This document shows, piece after piece, positions 45,096 to 52,104 of a stretch of DNA of 64,000 bases. Position numbers and translations under genes: made by a program. The notes under the pieces were generated by a model. The model was not told the DNA's origin. It saw only the letters and a list, made by a program, of their open reading frames with translations, and did not search any database. Within the stretch, counting starts at the first letter, position 1. Every line of letters starts with the position of its first letter. Origin of the DNA: Sulfurisoma sp963709555 (GTDB taxonomy: Bacteria; Pseudomonadota; Gammaproteobacteria; Burkholderiales; Rhodocyclaceae). The stretch is from assembly GCA_963709555.1 (NCBI GenBank), contig CAVPWR010000008.1, positions 310,001-374,000 on the forward strand, given 5' to 3'.

Positions 45096-45247
45096 GCGGG
45101 TTCGCCGGCCGCCGCCGCCATGTCCGAGCCCCGATGGCCACTCGGTCGAGACGGCGGCCGCGGCTATCGGATATCATTGCTGCTTTGGGCCCGCTGCCAC
45201 CGGACGGACCGGACGTATTGGCGGGTGCCGCCTTGGAAAAAACGATA

Positions 45248-46501
45248 ATGAAATGTGTGGATGACTTCCGCCTGCGCCTTGGCGGCCGCGAATTGGTACC
45301 GATCGTCATCGGTGGCATGGGGGTGGATATTTCGACGGCCGAACTGGCGCTCGAGGCCGCGCGCCTTGGCGGCATCGGCCACATTTCGGATGCGATGGTG
45401 CCGACCGTTTCCGACCGGCGCTTCAAGACGCGCTTCGTCAAGGACAAGCTCAAGCAGTACAAGTACAACGTCACCAATGCCGACAAGTCGGATGTCCGCT
45501 TCGATCTCGGCCACCTCGCCGAAGCGACGCGCCTGCATGTCGGCCGCACCATGGAAGCCAAGCGCGGCGAAGGCATGGTCTTCATCAACTGCATGGAAAA
45601 GCTGACCATGAACGCGCCGAAGGAGACGCTGCGCGTGCGTCTGACCTCGGCTCTCGACGCCGGCGCCGACGGCATCACGCTGGCGGCAGGCCTGCACCTC
45701 GGCTCCTTCGCCCTGATCGAGGATCACCCGCGTTTTCGCGACGCCCAGCTCGGCATCATCGTTTCTTCGCTGCGGGCCTTGCAACTGTTCCTGAAGAAGA
45801 ATGCCCGCATCGGGCGGCTGCCCGACTATGTCGTGATCGAAGGGCCGCTGGCCGGCGGTCACCTCGGCTTCGGCATGGATTGGGCGAAGTACGACCTGCA
45901 CGCCATCGTCGCCGAGATCCGCGACTGGCTCAGGGTCGAGCAGCTCGACATTCCGCTGATTCCCGCCGGCGGCATTTTCACCGGCGGCGATGCGGTGGAC
46001 TTCCTCGACGGCGGCGGCGCGGCAGTGCAGGTGGCCACCCGCTTCACCGTGGCAAAGGAATGCGGCCTGCCTGACGACGTGCAGCAGGAGTATTTCAAGG
46101 CCAGCGAGATCGACATCGAGGTCAATGGCATTTCGCCCACCGGCTACCCCATGCGCATGCTGAAGAACAGCCCGGCGATCGGTGCCGGTACCCACCCCAA
46201 TTGCGAGTCCTTCGGCTACCTGCTCGATGCGAACGGCCGCTGCGCCTACGTCGATGCCTACAACCGCGAGGTGGCCCTGCATCCCGACGCCAAGAAGGTG
46301 TCGGTCCGGGACAAGACCTGCCTGTGCACCCACATGCGCAACTTCGAGCTGTGGACCTGCGGCCATTACACTTACCGGCTCAAGGACACCACGCGTCGCC
46401 TCGCCGACGGCAGTTACCAGTTGCTGTCGGCCGAGCATGTCTTCAACGACTATCGTTTCAGCAAGGGCAGTGCCATCGCGCTGCCGGCAGAGGTTGCATG
46501 A
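45248..46501 (+). CDS. Nitronate monooxygenase-family flavoprotein with Cys-rich C-terminus
   Basis: 417 residues. A TIM-barrel FMN protein of the 2-nitropropane dioxygenase family: IVIGGMGVDIST near the N-terminus, DYVVIEGPLAGGHLGFG with the catalytic-type His region, LIPAGGIFTGGDAV and AAVQVATRF. The C-terminal 85 or so residues have five cysteines (NCESF, GRCAY, TCLCTH, WTCGHY) not normal for the family. It may oxidise nitronates; the true substrate is unknown. The start at 45248 has a weak site. Its stop overlaps the MCP-like gene (ATGA). Confidence 0.82.
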   Translation: MKCVDDFRLRLGGRELVPIVIGGMGVDISTAELALEAARLGGIGHISDAMVPTVSDRRFKTRFVKDKLKQYKYNVTNADKSDVRFDLGHLAEATRLHVGRTMEAKRGEGMVFINCMEKLTMNAPKETLRVRLTSALDAGADGITLAAGLHLGSFALIEDHPRFRDAQLGIIVSSLRALQLFLKKNARIGRLPDYVVIEGPLAGGHLGFGMDWAKYDLHAIVAEIRDWLRVEQLDIPLIPAGGIFTGGDAVDFLDGGGAAVQVATRFTVAKECGLPDDVQQEYFKASEIDIEVNGISPTGYPMRMLKNSPAIGAGTHPNCESFGYLLDANGRCAYVDAYNREVALHPDAKKVSVRDKTCLCTHMRNFELWTCGHYTYRLKDTTRRLADGSYQLLSAEHVFNDYRFSKGSAIALPAEVA

Positions 46502-47106
46502 AACAGGGGCACGGCGCCGGTGGCGAACTGCGTCGCATCGTGCGCATCAACGAAGAGATCAAGAGCGTCGTCGCAACGGCATTCAAGATCAACCTCATGG
46601 CCATGAACGCCATTTTCCTGGCCAAGCGCGCCGGCCAGAACGCGCTGGGCTTCGGCGTACTGTCGAACGAACTGCGCCGCTTTGCCACCGACCTGCAGCA
46701 GCAGATGACCGTACTGCGCGAAATGACCTACGGCAGCGTCACCACCGTGACGGGCATGCTCAAGCAGACCCAGCTCAACCGTGTGCTCGAGCGCGCCCGT
46801 GCCGAGGCGGTGGGCGAGGGCCGCAAACTGATCGATGAATTCCTGGACAGCCACGCCGAGGCCATGCTCCGCCACGAGGAGCGGATCGTTGCCCTCAACC
46901 GCCGGCTGACGCAGATGATCGCCGATACCGCGCAGCTGGTCGAACTCGGCAGCGTGCTGGCGCGCTCGGCCAAGATCGAGGCGGCTTACGGCGGCGCATT
47001 TTCCTCGTCGCTGATGCAGGTTTCGAGCGACTTCGAACAGACCATCGGCGAGATCCAGCGTTCCCTCGAGAATCTCACCAAGCACCAGTTCCAGGAGGCA
47101 TCATGA
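46498..47106 (+). CDS. Soluble MCP signalling-tip-like helical protein
   Basis: 202 residues, helical, with no membrane segment or periplasmic domain. Residues 31-63 (INLMAMNAIFLAKRAGQNAL and on to SNELRRFA) closely follow the methyl-accepting chemotaxis protein tip pattern INLLALNAAIEAARAGE..GFAVVA.EVR. A weaker copy occurs at about 156-170 (RSAKIEAAYGGAF). Several tip residues differ, so CheA binding is uncertain. It is co-translated with the nitronate monooxygenase-like gene and followed, after an intergenic repeat, by a flavodiiron-like protein. A cytoplasmic oxygen or redox signalling role is inference. Confidence 0.7.
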   Translation: MKQGHGAGGELRRIVRINEEIKSVVATAFKINLMAMNAIFLAKRAGQNALGFGVLSNELRRFATDLQQQMTVLREMTYGSVTTVTGMLKQTQLNRVLERARAEAVGEGRKLIDEFLDSHAEAMLRHEERIVALNRRLTQMIADTAQLVELGSVLARSAKIEAAYGGAFSSSLMQVSSDFEQTIGEIQRSLENLTKHQFQEAS

Positions 47107-47108
47107 CT

Positions 47109-47167
47109 CCCCCACGCTCGCAACATCAGCTCGCTGCCCCCAAGGGGGGCGTTTGCCTCCTTGCCCT
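47109..47167 (+). repeat. Intergenic repeat element, copy A
   Basis: The core has CCCCCACGCTC (47109-47119), TCGCTGCCCCC (47131-47141) and GGGGGGCG, so the centre can fold as CCCCC-AA-GGGGG. A second copy in opposite orientation lies at 53513-53568. It sits between the MCP-like gene and the flavodiiron-like gene, whose ribosome-binding site follows at its distal end. Confidence 0.7.
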
Positions 47168-47210
47168 CCAACTCGGCGAGGGCCCCGGGGCGTCCCTGCG
47201 GAGGCACAGC

Positions 47211-47951
47211 ATGAAGACAGCCCAGGTGATTTATGAGGACGGCGGCCACAAGTGGTACGCCATCGTGCGCGATGCCAGCAGGCCCAACTACCTGATCGAC
47301 ACCAACGAATACCTCATCGTCGCCGGCGACGATGCGATCCTGCTCGACCCGGGCGGCAGCGAAGTGTTTCCGGCGGTGTTTTCGGCGCTGTCCTCGGCCT
47401 TCGATCCGCGCCGCGTGTCCAAGCTGTTTGCCTCGCACCAGGATCCCGACATCATCTCCTCGCTGTCGATGTGGCTCGAGTTCAACCCCGAGATCAAGTG
47501 CTACCTGAGCTGGCTGTGGGCGAGCTTCGTGCCGCATTTCGGCGGCGACGCCGACACCTTCGTCAGCATCCCCGACGGCGGCATGGACATCATCGTCGGC
47601 AGCCAGCGGCTGCAGGCCATTCCGGCCCACTACCTGCACTCCTCGGGCAACTTCAACCTCTACGATCCCAAGGCCAAGATCCTGTTCTCGGGCGACATCG
47701 GCGCCGCCTTGCTGCCGCCGGGGGAAGATGGTCTGTTCGTCGAGAACTTCGACCGCCACATCCGCCACGCCGAGGGCTTCCACCGGCGCTGGATGGGTTC
47801 GGAGCGGGCCAAGCGCGACTGGTGCGCGCGAGTCTCCCAGCTCGATATCGAAATGATGTGCCCGCAGCATGGCGCCATCTACAGGGGCGACGATGTGCGC
47901 CGCTTCATCGACTGGTTTGCCCAGCTTGAGGTCGGCGTCCTCAAGTCCTGA
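47211..47951 (+). CDS. Flavodiiron-core (ODP-like) metallo-beta-lactamase protein
   Basis: 246 residues, a single metallo-beta-lactamase domain without flavodoxin. The di-iron ligand pattern of flavodiiron proteins is present: H76-x-D78-x-D80 (SHQDPDII), H143 (LHSSGNF), D162 (FSGDIG) and H220 (CPQHG). Asp replaces the usual Glu, and Ile follows D80 where His is common. Free-standing proteins of this type (ODP) act as oxygen/iron sensors for chemotaxis in Treponema. The adjacent MCP-like gene makes that role attractive here. The start at 47211 has GGAGG 7 nt upstream; a longer frame from 47103 would translate the repeat element. Confidence 0.78.
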   Translation: MKTAQVIYEDGGHKWYAIVRDASRPNYLIDTNEYLIVAGDDAILLDPGGSEVFPAVFSALSSAFDPRRVSKLFASHQDPDIISSLSMWLEFNPEIKCYLSWLWASFVPHFGGDADTFVSIPDGGMDIIVGSQRLQAIPAHYLHSSGNFNLYDPKAKILFSGDIGAALLPPGEDGLFVENFDRHIRHAEGFHRRWMGSERAKRDWCARVSQLDIEMMCPQHGAIYRGDDVRRFIDWFAQLEVGVLKS

Positions 47952-47955
47952 TTCT

Positions 47956-47969
47956 TTGACAGTCGTCAA
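47956..47969 (+). promoter_or_regulatory. FNR/Dnr-type box before the hemerythrin operon
   Basis: TTGACAGTCGTCAA has symmetric TTGAC/GTCAA half-sites with a 4-bp spacer, a form accepted by FNR and Dnr/NnrR-type regulators. A start near 48004 would place it at -41.5, but the -10 there (CAGACT) is weak. It lies 68 nt before the hemerythrin ATG. Confidence 0.55.
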
Positions 47970-48036
47970 GGCTGTGCCCCCGTCGGGTGGTGCAGACTGG
48001 CCGAGCCTGTTTCCGGCACGATCAGAGAGAAACCCG

Positions 48037-48492
48037 ATGAGCACTACCGACGCCCTGCACCATCACCACAAGCATTGCGACGAACTGTTCGCCGACGCCG
48101 AGGCCGAGGGCCTGCGCGGCGACTGGGGTGCCAGCGCCGCCAGCTTTACCCGCTTTCGCGATGAACTCGAGGCTCATTTCGCCACCGAGGAACAGGTGCT
48201 GTTTCCAGCCTTCGAGGCGGCGACCGGCATGAGCGGCGGTCCCACCCAGATGATGCGTTTCGAGCACGCACAGATGCGCGAACTGATCGAGCAGATGCAG
48301 GCGGCGCTGGACCGGCGCGGGCGCGATGCCTTCGCCGGCGCTGCCGAAACCCTGCTGGTGATGCTGCAGCAGCACAACATGAAGGAGGAGAACATCCTCT
48401 ATCCCATGTGCGACCGCACGCTGGCGGCGACCGTCGATGTCGCCGCCGGCCTGCGCGAACGTCTGGAGGAATCGTGTCCAGCCAGCGTGTGA
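48037..48492 (+). CDS. Hemerythrin-domain protein
   Basis: 151 residues, four-helix HHE fold. Likely ligands lie in HHHHKHCDELF, HFATEEQVLFPAFE, MRFEHAQMRELI and QQHNMKEENILYPMCD. Such proteins bind O2 or NO at a di-iron site. Upstream is an FNR/Dnr-type box. Downstream, overlapping by 19 nt, is a DUF2249 gene and then an NnrS-like gene, a grouping common in denitrifier NO-stress loci. Distinct from the longer hemerythrin at 42.1 kb. Confidence 0.85.
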   Translation: MSTTDALHHHHKHCDELFADAEAEGLRGDWGASAASFTRFRDELEAHFATEEQVLFPAFEAATGMSGGPTQMMRFEHAQMRELIEQMQAALDRRGRDAFAGAAETLLVMLQQHNMKEENILYPMCDRTLAATVDVAAGLRERLEESCPASV

Positions 48493-48695
48493 TCGACGGC
48501 CGCGACATGCAGCCGCCGGAGCCGCTGGAGCAGACGCTGGCGGCGCTGGATACGCTGCCGCCGGACGGCGAGATCGTGCTGCTGCTTTACTGCCAGCCGC
48601 ATCCGCTCTATCAGATACTGCGTCGCAATGGCTATGCCTGGACCGAGACGATGCAGGCGGACGGAACCACCGAGATTCATATCCGCAAGGCCTGA
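48474..48695 (+). CDS. DUF2249 domain protein
   Basis: 73 residues: DMQPPEPLEQTLAALDTLPPDGEIVLLLYCQPHPLY and the C-terminal TTEIHIRKA match DUF2249, a TusA-like fold often fused or adjacent to hemerythrin and NO-related genes. The GTG start at 48474 lies inside the hemerythrin gene, with GGAGGA just upstream, so translation is coupled. The biochemical function is unknown. Confidence 0.8.
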   Translation: MSSQRVIDGRDMQPPEPLEQTLAALDTLPPDGEIVLLLYCQPHPLYQILRRNGYAWTETMQADGTTEIHIRKA

Positions 48696-48716
48696 GGGGA
48701 GTTTTCACCAGGCCCC

Positions 48717-50055
48717 ATGCATCCCAATCTGTCGTTCGAGCAGGCGCCGCCGATCTGGGTGCCGTACCGGTTTTTCCTGACAGCGCCCCTGTTCGGAATT
48801 GCGGCTGGCCTGCTGCTGGCATGGGCCGGGCCCGATGCGCTGGCCTCGCGCTGGACGCCGATGGCACTGGCCCTCACCCACCTGATGGTGGCCGGCTTCA
48901 TGCTGCAGGCCATGTGCGGTGCCCTGCTGCAATTCATTCCCGTGGCCGCCGGCGCCAACATCTGGCGTGCCGGCTTGGTGGCAAGCCTCGTCCATCCGGC
49001 GCTCGTCGTTGGCGTGGTGCTGCTGGCCGCCGGCTTCCTGGCGGGACCAGGGCCCTGGTTCGCTGCGGGTGCCGGCCTTATTGTCACGGCGCTGAGCGGC
49101 TATGTCGCGGTCACGGGCTTCGCCCTGTTTCGGGCGCCGGCGCAAGGTGCGACCATCGTCGCGCTGCGTGTCGCGGTACTCGCGCTGGTTGTCACCTATG
49201 TGCTCGGCTTCACGCTGACCTTGGGCCTGCGCGGCAGCCCCGGTGTGCCGCTGACTGGAAGTCACTCACGTCCATGCCGCCTGGGGCCTGGGCGGCTGGT
49301 CGCTGTTGCTGCTCTCCGGCGTTTCCTACTACGTCGTGCCGATGTTCCAGCTGACGCCGGCGTATCCGGTGTGGCTGGGGCGGTTGCTGCCATGGGGGTT
49401 GCTGACGGTGCTGCTGCTCTGGGCCACCCAGCTGTCCGGCCGCGCATTCGGGTGGCAGTCGTGGGTGCTGCTGGCCGGCCTGCTGCTGGCCGGGACCTTC
49501 GCTGTGGTCACCCTGCGCTTGCAGGCACTGCGCCGGCGACGCGTGCCCGACGTGACGCTGACCCTCTTCCGCGGCGGCATGGCCAGCCTGCTGGCAGCCA
49601 TAGTCGCTCTCCTCGCCACGATCGCCGTGCCGCCAGCGCCGACTTTTGTGGCGACCTTTTCTTCCATGACATTTTTGGCGGCACCCGAGTGGGCGGTCGC
49701 CATCGGCATTCTCACCTTCGTTGGCCTCTTCGTCTCGGTGATCACCGGCATGCTCTACAAGATCGTGCCTTTCCTCAACTGGTTGCACCTGCAGCGGCTG
49801 GGCGGGCTGACGGTGCTGCCGCCGAACATGAAGCAGATGATTCCCGAGCGCGCCATGATCGGGCAGATGCGCCTGCATTTCGTCGCGCTGGCGGCGCTGC
49901 TGGTGGCGGTGGCATGGCCGCCGCTGACCGTGGCGGCCGGCCTGCTCTTCGCCGCGTCGTGTGCCTGGCTGGAGTGGAACCTGCTCTCGGGCGTGAGGGT
50001 CTATCGCGACTTCAGAGATCGTATTCGCGCAGCCGACGCATGTCATGCGCCTTGA
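48717..50055 (+). CDS. NnrS-like polytopic membrane protein, frame-disrupted
   Basis: One extra base near 49257 splits the gene. The first frame runs from 48717 (MHPNLSFEQAPPIWVPYRFF) and the second resumes with EVTHVHAAWGLGGWSLLLLS to 50055, giving about 446 residues and some 12 hydrophobic segments. Histidines in ALTHLMVAGFM, THVHAAWG, LHLQRL and MRLHFVAL could bind heme or metal, recalling NnrS and heme-copper oxidase subunits. With hemerythrin and DUF2249 it suggests NO or oxygen handling. Family assignment is tentative. The 3' end overlaps the convergent regulator by 44 nt. Confidence 0.6.
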
Positions 50056-50710
50056 TGACCTTGCCCTGCACCGTGATCAGCCCGGCTTCGGACAACTCGT
50101 GAAAAATGCGCGACAGCGTTTCGGGCGTGAGATTGAGACGCGAGGCGATGATTTGTTTCGACGTCGGCAGGGAGATTTCGAGCTGGCCGTCGCACTCCTC
50201 GCCCTGCGGGCAATGCTGCAGGAGGTAGCCGATCACGCGTTGCGCCGAGGAACGCAGCGAGTAGGACTCGACGTCGTTGATCAGCGAGTGCAGGCGCGTC
50301 GCCATGCCGGCGAGCATGCGCCGGGCGAACGTGGTGTCGGTGCCGAGCAGATCGAAAACGGCCTGCATCGAGACGTGCAGCAGCAGCGTATCGACCAGCG
50401 CCTCGGCGAAGATGGGGTAGGGCCGGTCCATGAACATCACCGCCTCGCCGAAGCTCTGGCGTGGTCCGAGGATCTCGACCACCTTCTCGTTGCCGCTGAC
50501 GGAGGGGAAGGCCAGTTTCATCTGGCCATAGACAACGAAATAAAACCCCTTGGGCGCGTCGCCCTTCTGAAACAGCATCTCGCCCTTGCCAAGGCGTTTT
50601 TCCCGCGTGCCTGCCGCAATCGGCGCAATCTGTTCGGGGGAAAGCTCCTGGAACAGCGGCAGGCGCGAAAGCAGTGCCGGGATGTCGAGTTTTTCCTGTT
50701 TGGTCTGCAT
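50012..50710 (-). CDS. Crp/Fnr-family regulator without cluster cysteines (Dnr/NnrR-like)
   Basis: 232 residues from the ATG at 50710 (GAGGG upstream). A cyclic-nucleotide-binding-like beta-roll (about 20-130), a dimerisation helix and a winged HTH (about 165-215) are present. The recognition helix carries TPETLSR, the E-SR motif that reads TTGAT-type boxes. The N-terminal cysteines of FNR are absent, so it may sense NO through heme, as Dnr does, or another signal. It faces the NnrS-like gene and is divergent from the SirB2-like gene. Confidence 0.82.
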   Translation of the reverse strand: MQTKQEKLDIPALLSRLPLFQELSPEQIAPIAAGTREKRLGKGEMLFQKGDAPKGFYFVVYGQMKLAFPSVSGNEKVVEILGPRQSFGEAVMFMDRPYPIFAEALVDTLLLHVSMQAVFDLLGTDTTFARRMLAGMATRLHSLINDVESYSLRSSAQRVIGYLLQHCPQGEECDGQLEISLPTSKQIIASRLNLTPETLSRIFHELSEAGLITVQGKVIKAHDMRRLREYDL

Positions 50711-50803
50711 GGTTCCCTCGGGGTGCGGGCAGGAAAATACCATGCTTTGGCCAATGGCGTGATGCGACGCGAGGTCGTCGCGGGCACATGGGACTGATCT
50801 GTC

Positions 50804-51202
50804 ATGCACTGGTATTTCGCCGTCAAGTTCCTGCATGTGACCTGCGTGGTGCTGAGCATCAGCGGCTTCGTGTTGCGCGGCGGGCTGATGCTGGCCGCTT
50901 CGCCGTGGCGCCATGCCCGCTGGCTGCGCATCGTGCCGCATGTGAACGATGCGCTGCTGCTGGCGGCGGCGCTGACGCTGACGGCGCTGGTCGGGCAATA
51001 TCCCTTCGTCGATGGCTGGCTGACCGCCAAGGTTTTCGGGCTGATCGCCTACATCGTGCTGGGGTCGGTGGCGCTGAAGGCGGGGCGCACCCGCGCGCAA
51101 CGCGCGGCGGCCTGGCTGGCCGCCATTGCGGTGTTCGGCTACGTGGTGTCGGTGGCGCTCAGCCGCGACGCGCGCGGATTTGTCGGCTGGTTGGCCGGAT
51201 GA
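50804..51202 (+). CDS. SirB2-family membrane protein
   Basis: 132 residues with four membrane helices. WYFAVKFLHVTCVVLSISGFVLRG, PHVNDALLLAAALTL, GWLTAKVFGLIAYIVLG and an Arg-rich loop then a last helix match the SirB family. The function is unclear. It lies alone between two divergent/convergent Crp/Fnr genes. The two conserved histidines (H11, H47) could bind metal or heme, which is inference. Confidence 0.82.
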   Translation: MHWYFAVKFLHVTCVVLSISGFVLRGGLMLAASPWRHARWLRIVPHVNDALLLAAALTLTALVGQYPFVDGWLTAKVFGLIAYIVLGSVALKAGRTRAQRAAAWLAAIAVFGYVVSVALSRDARGFVGWLAG

Positions 51203-51220
51203 AGTGCCGGCCCAAGGCTG

Positions 51221-52033
51221 CTAGCCGTGCGAGCTCTGCGAACTGTGCGGCACCGGCATCGGGGTATGGGTGAGCAGCGCCTTGAGGCCGGCGAAATTTA
51301 CGATGCGGATGTGCTTTTGCTGCACCGAAATGAAGCCGTCCTCCTGGAAACGCGAGAAGGCGCGACTCACGGTCTCGAGCTTGAGGCCGAGATAGGAGCC
51401 GATTTCCTCGCGCGTCATGCGCAGGTGGAACTCGGCGGCCGCGTAGCCGCGCGCGGTGAAACGCTGCGACAGGTTCAGCAGGAAGGCGGCCAGCCGCTCC
51501 TCGGCGCGCATGGTGCCGAGCAGCATCATGACGCTCTGGTCGCGCACGATCTCGCGGCTCATCACCTTGTGGAAGTGGTGCTGCAGGGTGCGCATCTCGC
51601 TCGACAGCTGCTCGAGCTGGGCGAAGGGAATCACGCAGACCTCGCTGTCCTCGAGCGCGACCGCATTGCAGGTGTGCGACTCGAGGCTGATGCCGTCCAT
51701 GCCGAGGATTTCGCCGGCCATCTGGAAGCCGGTGACCTGGTCACGACCATCCTCCATCAGCACGTCGGTCTTGAAGAAGCCGGTCTTGATGGCGTAGAGG
51801 GCCTCGAAGGGCACGCCGGTGCGGTAAAGATGGTGGCCGCGCTTGACCTTGCGTCGCGTCGACACCAGCGTGTCCAGCCGCTGGATTTCCGCCTCGGACA
51901 GGCCGAGCGGCAGGCAGAGTTCCTGCAGGTTGCATTGCGAGCAGGCGGCCTTGAGCGAATGCGCCGTCAGCGGCACCACATTGCCGAGATCGTCGCTCAG
52001 CGCGCATTCAGTAAGGCGTTTGATCTGTGTCAA
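51221..52033 (-). CDS. fnr: FNR oxygen-sensing transcription regulator
   Basis: 270 residues from the TTG at 52033. Cysteines C31, C34 and C40 (CSQCNLQELC) plus C133 (SEVCVIPF) match the four [4Fe-4S] ligands of E. coli FNR. The HTH has KLETVSRAFSRFQ, the E-SR recognition motif. It should activate genes at low oxygen through TTGAT-N4-ATCAA boxes, five candidates of which lie in this window. The TTG has GGGGA about 7 nt upstream but is itself part of an FNR box; a GTG at 51979 is the alternative start. Confidence 0.93.
   Translation of the reverse strand: MTQIKRLTECALSDDLGNVVPLTAHSLKAACSQCNLQELCLPLGLSEAEIQRLDTLVSTRRKVKRGHHLYRTGVPFEALYAIKTGFFKTDVLMEDGRDQVTGFQMAGEILGMDGISLESHTCNAVALEDSEVCVIPFAQLEQLSSEMRTLQHHFHKVMSREIVRDQSVMMLLGTMRAEERLAAFLLNLSQRFTARGYAAAEFHLRMTREEIGSYLGLKLETVSRAFSRFQEDGFISVQQKHIRIVNFAGLKALLTHTPMPVPHSSQSSHG
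52020..52033 (+). promoter_or_regulatory. FNR box between fnr and hemN
   Basis: TTGATCTGTGTCAA is a near-perfect FNR box. For hemN, a start near 52068 would give the class II distance, but the -10 there (CATCGT) is weak. The box also covers the TTG start of fnr, so FNR binding could limit its own expression. hemN is a known Anr/FNR target in other Proteobacteria. Confidence 0.75.
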
Positions 52034-52104
52034 CGCTACATCCCCGTGCTTCCGGCATCGTTGCCACCTGACAAAAGGCGGCGCAGCCCGTCAAGGTTGA
52101 ATGG

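Noticed and set aside
47103..47210. N-terminal extension of the flavodiiron-like protein from an ATG at 47103
   Set aside because: It would translate the intergenic repeat; the ATG at 47211 has its own good ribosome-binding site and gives the family N-terminus.
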